Shown here: piece after piece, positions 12,700 through 24,768 of the stretch
How the letters are laid out: every line of letters starts with the position of its first letter
Position numbering within the stretch: the first letter of the stretch is position 1
Source of the DNA: Ceratothoa steindachneri
Lineage: Eukaryota > Arthropoda > Malacostraca > Isopoda > Cymothoidae
Assembly: GCA_963969495.1 (NCBI GenBank)
Contig: OZ018324.1
Location: 42,002,609 to 42,066,608, forward strand
Direction of reading: 5' to 3'
Length of the DNA stretch: 64,000 nt
The notes under the pieces: generated by a model
The model's input: the letters and a program-made list of their open reading frames with translations, nothing else
Told to the model about the DNA's origin: nothing
Databases searched by the model: none
Position numbers and translations under genes: made by a program

Positions 12700-15580
12700 T
12701 GAAGGCATGGTTTCCCGTCAAGGGGGGTGATGTATGATCGTATTATTAATTTTTTGCCACCAACCAGCGAAAATAGTGCCATTCGTGACTTCAAGGAGGG
12801 TTAGAGTGACCTTTACAGCATCAATGGTAATTGGAAAAGAGGGGAAAGTGGGAATGATGTGCATTAAAGGCTGGCACGTATATGATTCGAAAAGTGTATG
12901 ATTATGCGTGAGAAGGTACTGACCCCCTCCCAGTTGAGTATCAGTGTATCCGCCAGATGGGCGGCCAGATTGTGAAGTCGAAGTAAGACTTGTGTCCCGC
13001 TCACAAATTGCCTCGTAATTCTGATATGTAGCATAATTTTTACTTTTACCTTTTTATTTGCAAAAAACGCAAATAAATTAATCTTTGCCATACCATCGTC
13101 AAGAACTTTCAGTACCCCCTTTGTTTCTCGAGCCAATAGTCCCCCAACCCCCCCAAAACCGTTCTTATCCCAGTTAAAAATAGGAATTAAGAATTTTAGC
13201 AATGTTCCTCTTCATACTTAACTCTTCAACAGATTTTATTCCATACTTTTAAACAAGGAATTTATAGTTAAATAGAATGATATATACTTTTTATTAACGC
13301 GTTCATCCTGCTCCATATGTTTTATTGCACGCATTATTTACCTATATCATACAAATTTGCACTATATCCTTTTCTCTTTTCTGGAAAAAATAGAAAATCT
13401 TTTCCAATTTTTTAGAGGTTTTTGTATAAGAGATGAAAATATGTAAGAAGTACATTATTGAATAGCCAAATGACCACTCGTGATCCAGGAACGTACGCAA
13501 CCGTGATCCAGTAAAGCGTGTTCTGAGACGAAGGCAGTTCGACCTTCAGGTGAAAATTAACCCACAACTCTAAAAAGCGCGTTACTTTGGCAACACCATG
13601 GAATAATACATATCCCGTCAAGATCCAAGCCAAGAACTCTCATTGCTGTTGGAATCGCGTTGACCATCGTTTGGCTAACGTTGTGGATATAACCGACGAA
13701 TGTGTTTGCCTTCTGATTTTGAGTTCAAACTACTCAGTAGATAGTTCAAGTGATGCAAAAGTTGCTCTTGTGTTTTCTAACAAATATATAGCTAATTCTT
13801 ATAGTTAGGTAGGTAGGGAACACCATTCGTCTGTTGGTCAGGATAGTATGACAATCCTTTATGAGACCGAGAGCACCATAAACAGGTATTCGTTTTTGTG
13901 GTTGGTATAGAGGTAAGATGAAGGTGTATGAAAGTATTATGTGCTTATTGCAGTAATCAGCGATCAGGTAGTAATTTCTGTTTACCGGGGTGAAGGGGAC
14001 CCTCTCCGCATCATGGATATGTGGATAAAAATATCCATCAGTAAGTTTCCTTGGAAGAGGGTGAGAAGATTGTGTGTTTTTCGATGACGAAGGTAGATGA
14101 AAGATATCGGTGCTGTAATTGGCTCTGTGTATGATAACCCCTGTAAGATCTGAACTACCATCGTATGGGTAGGCACAGCGCATCGAATGATTAGGTGCTA
14201 GACCTCTCAGTGCGCTGACGTTTGGATCCACTCTCGCTCCCGATTAAATTCGGATTCGTGACTTTAAAATATCAATGCCGAATCCACGGTAGTAACGAGA
14301 GCCACAGTTCTACTGGGTTAATAAAGAGGGCTTGGTGAGTTAGGGTGCCATCCATGAAGGATTTGTATCGTATTTCCTTGAGTGTTGGATAAAGACTGGC
14401 GTCCCTTTTATCCTGAAATCGACCAAACTGAAGCTAACGGACTCAAGACGTCTCATTTGTTTCTGCTGTTCACGATGCCTCGTTAGGCCAACGGCACTCG
14501 GCACGCGGAACACGAATTCGTAGTATGATGGCCAAGGACAGAGTAATATGATATGAGATTGCAACGAAGGCTCTCATTGAGTATTCTCTTGATGCTATGA
14601 GCGTACTGCTATAATTGCTTAAAATTCTGCCACTATGTTGCTTTCTAAAAACGTATAACACACAACTAGGATACGTTATTGTGGTATGTGCAGGGAAACA
14701 TGATTGAGGAGATATCAACTGCTGATTTTCTTTTTTAATTATTATTTATCGCTCTATGAGCTCTGACTATATTAAGGTATTTCTTTGCTTTAAGTAAAGT
14801 CGAAAAAAGGGCGTTTCCGGTGCCCTTGGATTTTAATTTAATTTTACAACTTCGCTCGAGCGGCAACCAAAAAGACCACCACCGTTGCCTCTACAAGTGA
14901 CGCGATAGGATAAAAGCTCCTCCATCAAAGGCAATACCAGGTTTGGCTAAACTTCTGTGGTGCATTTTAATTTGAATATGAATGTAATACAGGAGCATAT
15001 TGGAAATTTATGGCCAGAGAATGAGTACAGGGTGTAGTCGGTAATTTGTCACCTTTGTTATAGCTAAATTCTGCGGATGTGTATTGTCTAGCGTCGGCTT
15101 TCTCGTCTGAATATCATAGTAGACTTAGTTGTGCATCATATATGAAGAAAGTTATGCCAAGGCATAATGTACTGCTTGAGATTACTACCAGTAGCTACAA
15201 TGCGATTACCTCTGAGTGTTTGGGTGCCAATCTAATAGAGGGGAAGAGGATCCTGAAATAGGTGGATGAGTCAGGCTGTGATAACCAGGGTACGGCGTCT
15301 TTAAAACTTATCTTTATGCTTTCTGATACAAAAATGTACCTAGAAATTTTCGCAGAGATCCAGGTCATAATTAGTAAAGATCCTAGCAGGTCAATGAGGT
15401 CCATAAAAAGGGACAATGTAGTGTCAGAGTCTTTCATCAGGCACTAGTGCATGAACACCTTCGCTCCTAATCATGTAAGAGGCCACAGGGTCAGTTTCTT
15501 TCGCAAAATATGAATGACAGACGAAAGAAAGGTGCTGAAATGTTTATGAGGAAACATATGCATCCCGCCATGCATTGATT
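12700..15580. other. Unassigned DNA with one long unknown ORF
   Basis: I see no recognisable gene. The longest open frame (14231-13746, minus, 161 codons) begins MDPNVSALRGLAPNHSMRC. It has no motif I recognise. It overlaps a second open frame on the same strand, so it may be chance. Confidence 0.45.
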
Positions 15581-15589
15581 CTTCTCAGA

Positions 15590-16150
15590 CGAGAAGAACT
15601 TCTGCCAGGACCAGATAATGAACTCGAAAATCTACCGCTGGCTTGCTCTAGGCCCCAAAGATATACTGAGAGTCATGAAGAACAACTTCAAGGTCCACAT
15701 TTTGTTGCTTGGAGTGGCCGTAGTGAGGCCCATATTATGCCCCATTTTAGCGATATGGAAGGCCTCACACTGTATACTGAGGGCTACATTACTGCCAAGA
15801 GGGGTTGGTGCTGCCCTGGATCCATTAGGTGGCCCCGGGATGGACGTGCGTGTGATACCTGGACTCAGGTCCAAGTTTTGGCTGTTAGACAATTTCTTTG
15901 AACATATCAATCTGAACATCTTGGCTACCAACTCTCCAGAATAAAACCTCCGGGCTATTTGTTTGGGTCGTGGTTGGCATTGACACCAACAAATCTCCGT
16001 GCACCACACAGGTGTATCTTAAGTTGAACATGGCCACAGTTATAAACCGCCTTAACACTGGGACCGTCGAGAAGGCCTGCACTATTTATAACGGCACTTA
16101 GATGCCGTCGTTGAGGTCCACGTTGCTTTTCTTAAAAAAAAAATGAATAG
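15590..16150 (+). pseudogene. mariner-like transposase relic
   Basis: Pieces in order are IYRWLALGPKDILRVMKNNF (R-W-L-A...P-x-D-V-P-R-V-M-K-T-K-F in intact relatives), VHILLLGVAVV, then in the same frame WLLDNFFEHINLNILATNSPE. After frame changes come TNKSPC, TVEKAC and HLDAVVEVHVAF. The last is the R-L-E-A-V-V-E-A terminal block of mariner transposases. Several stops and frame changes are present. The same lineage appears at 41.49-42.16 and 60.74-61.8 kb, judging by the shared R-W-L-A and P-R-I/V-M-K-T-K-F blocks. Confidence 0.6.
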
Positions 16151-18890
16151 TACATCCCTTCAAGTCTTTAGCACGTGACTTTATTAAATATATAGGTATA
16201 AATAAACTTTATTTTATATAAATTCATTTTGGGTGAAAAATTATCCACCCCAAGCTGTAGATTTAAAAAATATATATATTTCTCTTTTAAGGCCACCAAA
16301 CGATAGGAAGAAAGAGTAGATCAAAAATGTATAAAGGTGACAGTTTACAATTTCAATTTTATCCTCTAATTTCAAGTACGAGATAAATTGCCTTTTAAAC
16401 AATGCTGTCACAAACAAACCAATGAATAAATATTAATCCCTCTGCTATTGAAACTTTTACAATTCTTCATAATCTAAATTTTAAATCACTCCTAAATTTG
16501 ATCTATATTTTCAAAAATGAAGCTGAAAAGTTGATACATTTGTTGAAACACTTTTTAATATGTAATATCCATGCTGTATTACGGAGGGAGAAAGCGCCCC
16601 AATATAATCTATCATTGAAGCAAATTTCATCGAATTTAATCAACCTTACGCATCTTCTATATATAGCATGTGAAGATATAATTGATTAAGACAATAATGT
16701 GACTAAAACACGAATAATCATTGATTAGCACGTTAATCCGAATGCTAAAGTAAGGTTCATTACCACCCAAGAGCTATTGCGAACTTGCATTGCAAGAGTA
16801 GAAATTTCCCGTAACGATAGATTTGCTAGTTACATTTGATATTATTTCAATGTATGGGAAAGGCACGCCAAGAAGAATACCCCCTACATTTATTTCTTGC
16901 ATTCCTTTCCTCCCTATGTCTCCTAAGTATAACTCTACGTGGAGTAAGCCCTGTATCCCAGAAAAATAAAAGATGAAAGAATTTGAATATACGTCAGCGC
17001 CTCACAGGTGTATGTACTTAAGCTGGGCGCTAAAAGCTTCCACCTCACCAATGAAACGCTAATCTCCGTAGTCGGGAAAAGGATAGCCAAAAGTTCCCAC
17101 CCACGTCGTTCAAGACGATTAAGACCGGTGTCGGGTGACAAAAGCTAATCCCTCTAGGCGCCGGAAGCTTTCTCACAGACACCTGTGCCTTCTAGTAAAA
17201 GAGCACCATAAAAATGGCCTTCATATAAATAGCCTGGGTTTTTTAAAGATAGGCAGATTGAGTTTGAGATCTCGTCGCTTTCGGTTCATATCGTGTGTCT
17301 GTTTCCCCAAGTTCCGGGTATTCGCGTATACCATCGAGGTTGGATCTCACCAGGCAGATCCATTTCTTTTGTGAAGGCTTACTCTGTTCAGAGCAAAGCT
17401 TTGAATCGAATCGTTTTGTCCCCGAAGAACTACCGGGATTCTTCTCATCTCATCATAACCCCCCTTTAAGGATCTCCAGTTTTCCGTGTGAGATTTCGCG
17501 CTAAGCCGCGTCAGAGTCTCGATTTTTGGAGGTTGCACTTCTCTGGAGCAGAGGTGCCATTATCCGTCTTAAAGGAGGATTCTGAACTCATCTTCTGGTC
17601 CCCCCCTTCATCCTAATCACCATCAGGATATTCGGCCGAGAATCACCACCATTTTCCGTCTCCATTCCTCCGCGCCGACTCGCTAAAGGATTTTCCTTCC
17701 TATAGGTGACTTTCTTTAAGATAAAACGACCTTTGATTGTATATATACATATTCTCGTGGCATTTATCTCTTCCCTCCCAACCAATAGATCCATATATGT
17801 ATATATAGACGTATATATAAAAATATAATCAATTACATTGAAAGAATAAGGAAATGCACCAACGATTGGATAAAATAAGTTCACATTGCTCTCGTTTCAC
17901 AACATCAGAAACAACCAACGAGGTTCAGATAAGAAGAGCAAACCTAAGCAAGCAAAGACCCTTGGATAAAGAAACCACTGATTTCCAAATAAACCCGTTA
18001 AAACGATTATAATCTAGATGAGCAGTTAGCAAACTCCTTTATTATTTCAACCCTCATTATTCGAAATAAATATGATAGAGAAGAATTACGAGTAATATCA
18101 CTTCGTCCTGTTGAATGGTAAACCCACACAGTATATAGTTATTCGCTTTAACTTATTAAATACATTCCTGTGTTATAACGAAGAGGGCATAATGCCAGGT
18201 ATAACGTCATTACTTGCTATTCCCGTCACAATATTGGTGACTTAACTTGTGCATCAACTGCATGAGTGCTACTTATTGAAAAATAACTAAATTTAATTGT
18301 GCTCTAATCTTTGATATTATATCATACAATTACATAATGGAAATATAGGTGCGATTCCTAAATAGATATGGCATATATTTTAGGTTTTTGTTAAATCTCA
18401 ATTGGTTAACTCAAAAAAAGAGTACGGAAAAGCATTTAGATAGATTTGTTTAAATACTTCAACTTTATCAAATGCCTCCCCCCCCTCCTGAATTGTTTTT
18501 CGTATATAAACGTGCATGGGAACAATGTTTGCGAGTCTTTGCTCTTTCATCACTTCAATTTCTCCAAAAGTCATTAAGTGTGATAAGATGTACATGATTG
18601 TCGGAAAATCTTGTCTCCCACTACCAAAAAGTAATAAGAACAATAGAGGAATAATATAATAATATCGAATAAATGTACTGGTTTTAGTGGATTCATAGTT
18701 CGGAAGACCGTTTTCGCAATGACTTTGAAGGTGATCCTAGCTCAGATCTGAGCTGCCTCCACCTCTGCACATGTGTCCCTTCGAGTTGAAGTTCGTCTTC
18801 TCCTCTGTTTGTCCTAAATTGATCCTGTCAGAACCAGTTTATGCCCCCAATGCAGTATCGTCTTTTTAGAAGAGGTCAGTTTGCTGAATC
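16151..18890. other. AT-rich DNA without supported genes
   Basis: Nothing recognisable on either strand. A more GC-rich patch lies at about 17140-17620, with several short overlapping open frames but no motif I can name. Confidence 0.5.
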
Positions 18891-18899
18891 TCGCAGTGA

Positions 18900-20120
18900 A
18901 CTTATGTCGCACATCTTCCATGCCCTCCCTGGAAGGCACGAGCATGGGCATAGGAATACCAGAGCATGCCTATACACTTGAATCAGCCTCTCTTCCAAAC
19001 TACAGGAGCTCGTGCCAGTCATTTGAAATATAAAATATAACCAATATTTACATGGGGTGACAACACTTTCGTTACATAATTTAATTTTTCAAACTGAATT
19101 TTAATGGACGACAGCATGTCCTTTGGCATGTTGGGTGACCAGAATTGCACCGCATATTCCAAATATGGTTTTACTTGCGATTGATAGGAGGAAGAACGAT
19201 ATCCTTCAATTCAAACCTTATTTGCATTTTTTTTAACATGCACTGTATTGTTTTGAAAATTTTAAATCACTTGAGGTTAAGAATTATAAATTCTTTTACA
19301 TGTTAATTGCCTTCAAAATTACCATGCATATGGTAATCTCTTAGGAGGTTATGATGACCCAGTTAAATTGCAGTTGTCATCTTTCTAACCCTCTGTCTAA
19401 TCTACCAGTCTTTTTACAAATTTTTATTCACTATGATATTTTGTCCTGGTGCCTAATTTATGTCAGGGTAGTTTATATTTATTAAAAAAGCAATAGTCGA
19501 ACAAAGAAATGCTTGAGGTAGACCGCAGGTGATTAAAGTCCAGCAAAAGTTTTTATTTGACAACATTGCCTACAGTTTTCCCACCAATCATCACTCCATT
19601 GTAAGACGCTGCACCCTATCCCGTTTAATTTTAGTTTTATCAAGTCTTTTATGAGATATCATGGCAAAAGCCATTTTCATCTCGAGGTAAGCTAAATCAA
19701 CTGACTTATATTAGTCAAACTTTGTGATCTTTTCGCGGAAAAATCCTGAAAATAAGTTAAGACTTAGAGTCCAAATAGGAAGCAGTGCTGTGCGTCATTT
19801 AATTACATATTTATGACCAGAAGTCCAATTGTCTTGGCTCTAACTAAGGAGTTCAAAGGTTTGCCAACGTCAAAAATAAGGGAAATGTGACGAAAGGTTT
19901 AGACTGAGCCTTTATCTCTTTTTACAAACTGGTGTTATATTTGCCTCTTTGAACCCATTCAAAACTATGCTATCGGTAATAGATTTTTTAAAACTTGTAC
20001 AAAGTAGTTTTAATACTTCACTTTGGAAAATTTTCCTATTCTTATTATATAAAGCAATTTCATTTTCGTGAATGATAATATTTGAATGTACATCGTATTT
20101 ATCAAAAATTATAACGGTTT
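18900..20120 (-). pseudogene. CR1-type LINE reverse transcriptase relic
   Basis: Read from 20120 down, pieces in order are GFKEANITPVCKK (the W-R-x-A-N-V-T-P-I-F-K-K-G block), SVDLAYLEMKMAFAMISHKR (a decayed V-D-L-V-Y-L-D-F-K-K-A-F-D catalytic box; D to E or lost), and VKPYLEYAVQFWSPNMPKD (the P-H-L-E-Y-A-V-Q-F-W-S-P block of the thumb region). The order is right for one CR1-like pol with many stops. The key aspartates are degraded. No endonuclease is visible. Confidence 0.65.
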
Positions 20121-20769
20121 ATATTCTGGGAAAGTTATTTTAAAAAAAACGTTCGCAAAATGTTCATTTGTTGTAGCTAGGTGGTGGGGATCATTTCTAA
20201 AGACCAACTCAGTACTATATTGTTCTCGAAGTAAGCTAGTGCATATTTTTTATTTTAGTTTAGATGATATTATTTTGCCTGTGTTATGACGAGGATAATA
20301 AGGGTATCGATTTAAATTCTCAAAAGAATCGGTAGTTTTTAAAATTATATACAATCGTTTACGTTCTATTTAGCACCTTTCAATCTTACGTTTTATCTAC
20401 GGGACCTGATTTGACTTAGTAGAAGTTATAGGTTAATGCCGCGCTATTTCGTTATGTTTAGCAAAGAATGGAGGCAGAAATCCAGTATGCATTACACGTC
20501 CCTCCATACATGACGTTTAATATTTCATCCCAGTTTAAAAGTTTTAAAGTCGTCTGAAAAGATAGAAAATGCCAGAATTAAAGTCCAGCACGGATTGTGA
20601 GGTTTCCCGAATATATTAATGAATATTTATATCAGCACTTCTTAACTTTTTTACTACCATGTTTCTTCTAAGAATTGGCCATTCTCTCCATTCATCTCTT
20701 TAATCAAAATAAAATTTTCTCCCATATTTTAAAGAAAAATCCAAAAAGGAGTTTTAAATTACCTTAGCT

Positions 20770-21490
20770 AATAGATCTTGAATGCATAGTTGAATGTCAG
20801 AGAGTGCACAGCCCGTCCGCTTCAACATTCAGTCTGTTTCTGTACTTGATCTTGGCAACAACGAGCGTGGAAAATGCAGCTTCACTAAGATACGTGAATC
20901 CGAACATAGAATTCGAAGAGGCTGATGTGTGATTATATGGTAAGCAGGAAACTAATTGTTCCATAACGTCTCAAGATCCAGTTCTTTGAAATCTTCTTTA
21001 AGTTAGAGTTGAAAATCAACTCAAGATAGTCAATTTGATGTTGGATCTTGATTAATTTCCACTATTCAAGCTTTTCATATATATCTGGGAAGTAGTTGAT
21101 GATTTCTGTTTACAAGCCATTTAGATGAGTCATTATTTATTTGCTTCTTAACCTCAGAACTAAGGTTATACTGAATATGAGCAAAATACAAGTTACTAAA
21201 ACTAGCTCTATTTCCATGAAGAAATTAAACAAATAAAGCAATTACTAATTAACAATCGTTTCACTAACGGTATGGTAGACAAACAGATAAGAACCTTTTA
21301 CAAAACCTAAATACCAAAAAAATGAAGATAAAAAGAAAGGCCCAATAAATGTTTGCTACAAAACCAAATGAGTTATTCATATAAAACCGACGAAAAAAAA
21401 TATTATGATGGCCAAGAAGAGCTTGTATCTGGTCTGATGTATGAGCATATGATTTTATATCTATTTGAACATTCCACTTCTCCATTAAGG
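20770..21490 (-). pseudogene. hAT-family transposase, C-terminal relic
   Basis: An open stretch at 21485-21264 begins MEKWNVQIDIKSYAHTSDQI. Downstream, broken frames give LDLETLWNN, then FGFTYLSEAAFSTLVVAKIK and YRNRLNVEADGLCTLSDIQ. The Y-L-C-E-S-A-F-S-T-L...K-x-R-x-R-L block is the C-terminal dimerisation region of hAT transposases of the ZBED5/SCAND3-like group. The start of the gene is not visible and the frame carries stops. Confidence 0.6.
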
Positions 21491-22506
21491 CAACTTTTAG
21501 AATTTTTAGGTGTTTTATACACTTGAGTTATGTATTTATTTTCATTTGCTGTTAATTTGAGATCAAGGAAAGGTAATTTTCCATTACGGTTTTGATCATA
21601 TGTAAATTTTAATACAGATCATTCTTTCATTTTCTTTTTTAATTTGTTCAGATCATTTCCCTTTTTTAATCACAAGATATATATCGTTGAAAATAGGGCA
21701 GAGGGTTAAGGGCTTTAAATTATTGTATGGTAATATTCATTTCTTCAATCGACCCATGCAGAATTTAGCAAAAGGGGGCCTAGATTTTTCCATTGGGCGC
21801 GCGGAAATCTGCTTCTTTTGTGCACGCTCTCAGAAGATTTTTCAATATGTTGGGATCTACTTTCGGGGTAGGTTTGTTTGAGTTATGATAAACAGCTTTA
21901 ATTAATATATTTATCTTTGCTTCAGTTGACACGTGGTGAAAAAGCTTTCCACATCCAGTGAGGCAAATGATTCCAAATGATCGGGTTATGTGTACTAAAC
22001 CTATTAATTCGTATATAGATTTCTTTTAAAATTTATATGTGGGCATGGGAACTTGTGAAATTATAGTTCTTAAGAGGTTGGTATTTTTATACATTTTTAC
22101 GTTAATATACATATAACATGGATTAAAGTCACCGGTGATTTTCTAGAAGTGAACACCTCCTTTCACGGTATTCACTTCAGTTATAATCAGATTGATATCT
22201 TTTTGGTTATCCTCATTCTATTACTTTTTAGTCTAATCTTTAAACAAAGGATTAACATTAGTATATAAATGTACGATTTTAAAATGCCTAAACAGTGTAA
22301 AATAATGGAACTTAGAAGATGGTCGAACATGAACGAAAGATCAACTGCAATAAATTATGAATATTAGAACACTGATTCATAATTTCGTTCGCCGGACGAA
22401 AAGGTATAGTAAAAAAAATGGAGAAGCTAAGGAATAAAGATAACCAAATTCAGTTGGATCTAGTTTTTATTAAAACATGCAGAAAAGAAAACTCATACAT
22501 AAATTT
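21491..22506. other. AT-rich DNA, nothing recognised
   Basis: No gene, repeat boundary or RNA motif that I can support. Confidence 0.5.
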
Positions 22507-22619
<113 letters not shown>

Positions 22620-22675
22620 AAATAAGCAGGCTACATTTAGGAAGTTCATTATTATATTTTAAGTTCTTGGTACGA

Positions 22676-22702
22676 CGTTTTGGTTAGGAACCTATTCTCA
22701 AG
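22676..22702 (-). ncRNA. Degenerate hammerhead-like motif beside (TA)n
   Basis: On the minus strand the order is CTTGAGAA, a stem GGTT-CC-T-AACC, then AAAACGTCG. It mirrors the layout CUGANGA - stem II - GAAAC - GUC, with substitutions in both conserved boxes. It sits 60 bp from a (TA)n tract on its 3' side, as do the two other motifs in this window. Judged alone it would be weak; position and polarity add support. Confidence 0.3.
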
Positions 22703-22703
22703 G

Positions 22704-23145
22704 ATATGAAATTATCATCATCATCATCATCATCATCACTAACTATAATTTAAGAAGGGATTTTTTAAATATTTGAATAATAATTTCCTCTTAGTTTGCT
22801 TATGACTTATGTTTTCAACGAAGTTATTTCTAATAATTATTTTAAAATATCAAAAAACAAAATGGTGAAGTTCAGAAATAAATATAAGTATCGAAATTTT
22901 GTGAAATTTTTAAAACCCAAAGAATTACAAATGGTGAAGTTCCGAAAATTTATTTTTATATATTTTCTTCTATAACTATATTTTATCAACGTGATATTTT
23001 AAAAAGGAGGAAATTTAGTTTAGAGTTCCTTTTTAAAATTATTATAATTGGCGAAGTTAAAAAAATGTATAAAAATTTAACCATGGCTGCTTTTTTTAGA
23101 TTTTCAATTTTAATCTTAGTACCGAAGCCATTGCCTGGTTAATAT
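22704..23145 (+). repeat. Interspersed ~0.45-kb repeat, copy 1
   Basis: It starts at an (ATC)n run followed by ACTAACTATAATTTAAGAAG. It holds the phrases AAATGGTGAAGTTCAGAAAT and AAAACCCAAAGAATTACAAA and ends near CCATGGCTGC...GAAGCCATTG. The same order of phrases occurs at 29705-30190 and, inverted and partial, at 27995-28180. There is no coding potential. It is probably a small non-autonomous element. Confidence 0.8.
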
Positions 23146-23294
23146 ATACAAACACAAGCCGCTGTTCTCTTCCCTAACAGGAAGAGTTTGATTACACAGG
23201 CACCCCACCGGGGGTGTAGCCTACGGCCTTATTTGCTAATCTTAACCGCCTTTTTTAATCCCCTTTATAGACTCTTTATTTTAACACCCTGAAC

Positions 23295-23432
23295 ACCATC
23301 TTCATCATCATCTTTATTTTCTTCATCATATTCTTTTTCTTCTTCATCATCTTTTTCATCTTCATCATCTTCTTCTTCTTCATCATCTTCTTCATCTTCA
23401 TCTTCTTCTTCTTCTTCTTCATCTTTTTCTAG
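23295..23432 (+). repeat. (TTC/ATC)n pyrimidine-rich microsatellite
   Basis: About 135 bp of mixed TTC, ATC and TTTTC units on the plus strand, ending ~210 bp upstream of the LINE ORF1. Confidence 0.95.
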
Positions 23433-23645
23433 TACATTCCGCCCGCCGAGTCCTGACTGAAAAGACGTGTTATCTCTGTGCTCCTGCTTAATTCATCTGT
23501 GCCCCAAAATTTCGTTTTCTGAGTAACTTAATAATTCTAGATACTTCCTGCGCTCATATAATATTAGTCGCTGTATTAAAAAGATTGGCCGTCTTATTCG
23601 CTGTGTAAATTTAATTTATCGTCATCCGTATTCTATAAATCGACA

Positions 23646-24768
23646 ATGCCCGTGATCAAGTTTGAATGTTCGAGTTGTGGGGCTTCTTTTATAAGGAAAT
23701 TTACGTTCCTTCTAACATCGAACAAACTAGAATTTGCCGTTTCTGGGTTTTAAACGATGCATTGGAGCGTAAGTTTGCTAACGCTATTAGCGAAATTAAA
23801 TTGGAACTGAATTCCGTCGCGAGGGACGTTATCTCGACCAACCGTAAAGTCGACGAATTAAATTCGAGTCTAAATTCTACTCTTCATGATATGCGTGGGA
23901 GGGAAAATGGTAATCGTGACAGCCAACCTACTCGTATGAAGCATCAGGCAATTGTTGACCAGCAACAAAGGATTTTAAACTCGTTTGGACCCCAGGATTC
24001 ACAATATAGACCCCAAGATTCGCAATTTAGGACCGTTAGAAATGGGGCTAGACTATCGAGGGAACAGCATTTCAGATTACCATGTTCGAACCATTCGCAC
24101 TGCTAACTTCTATCGAAGAAGAAGAAGAAACTGTACTAATTGGGGATTCTTTAATTAGAAACCAAGAGCCGGAATTCACAGCGCGTAACCCGTCAAAACG
24201 AAAACGATTTTGCTTTCCTGGTGGCCGCATAAATAACGAGGTAAGTGAAATTGAAAAATTGGACCAAACACGTGGCGAGCGTACGATCCTCACGCTGGTA
24301 GGGGGAAATGATGTCCACAGATACGACAGCACCCCACAGGGAATAGTAAACCGCGCTAAGACTATAATTGATACTGCGAAAGTTAAAGCGGATAACGTAG
24401 GAATAATTGGTATTTTCCCCCGACTAAAATCCACGTTGCGTCTGCAGTCCCGAGCTATCTATACAAACCAGTGCCTTAAGCGCTTGTGTCGCGATACTGG
24501 AGTTAGCTTCTTTAACGTTTGGGATACATTTCAAGATCAACCTTCACTCTATCAAACGGATGGAATCCATTTAAGCGATGTAGGGAACAGTCGGCTGGGT
24601 AGGATTTTAGACCAGTCAGTACGTAGCATGTTAATTAGGAGAGTTGCGGGGTCACGTGATGCCCCTGCGCCAGTCCGGTCCTCGCTTGAAGGGGCAATGA
24701 GTATTGGGGAGCAGAGAAACGGAACTGATTCGCGTGTGATAGAGGAGCCCACTTTAAGCACAAAATGA
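23646..24768 (+). pseudogene. LINE ORF1: nucleic-acid binding / SGNH esterase protein
   Basis: The ATG at 23646 begins MPVIKFECSSCGASF, a C-x2-C start. After a frameshift near 23740 comes a coiled-coil-like stretch (KFANAISEIKLELN, DELNSSLNSTLHD). After a second frame change comes a long open run (24082-24768). It has VLIGDSLIRNQEP (GDSL block), VGGNDVHRY (GGND block) and DGIHLSDVGNSRLG (D-x-x-H block), the hallmarks of SGNH/GDSL hydrolases found in ORF1 of CR1 elements. Ser, Gly-Asn and Asp-His catalytic residues are all kept, so the esterase part looks chemically intact although the full ORF is broken. Confidence 0.75.

Noticed and set aside
13746..14231. 161-codon minus-strand ORF as a gene
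   Set aside because: No recognised motif, no splice or promoter context, and overlapping open frames on the same strand; length alone is not enough.
22713..22737. CRISPR-like or regularly spaced repeats
   Set aside because: (ATC)n and other microsatellites only; no repeat-spacer pattern anywhere in the window.
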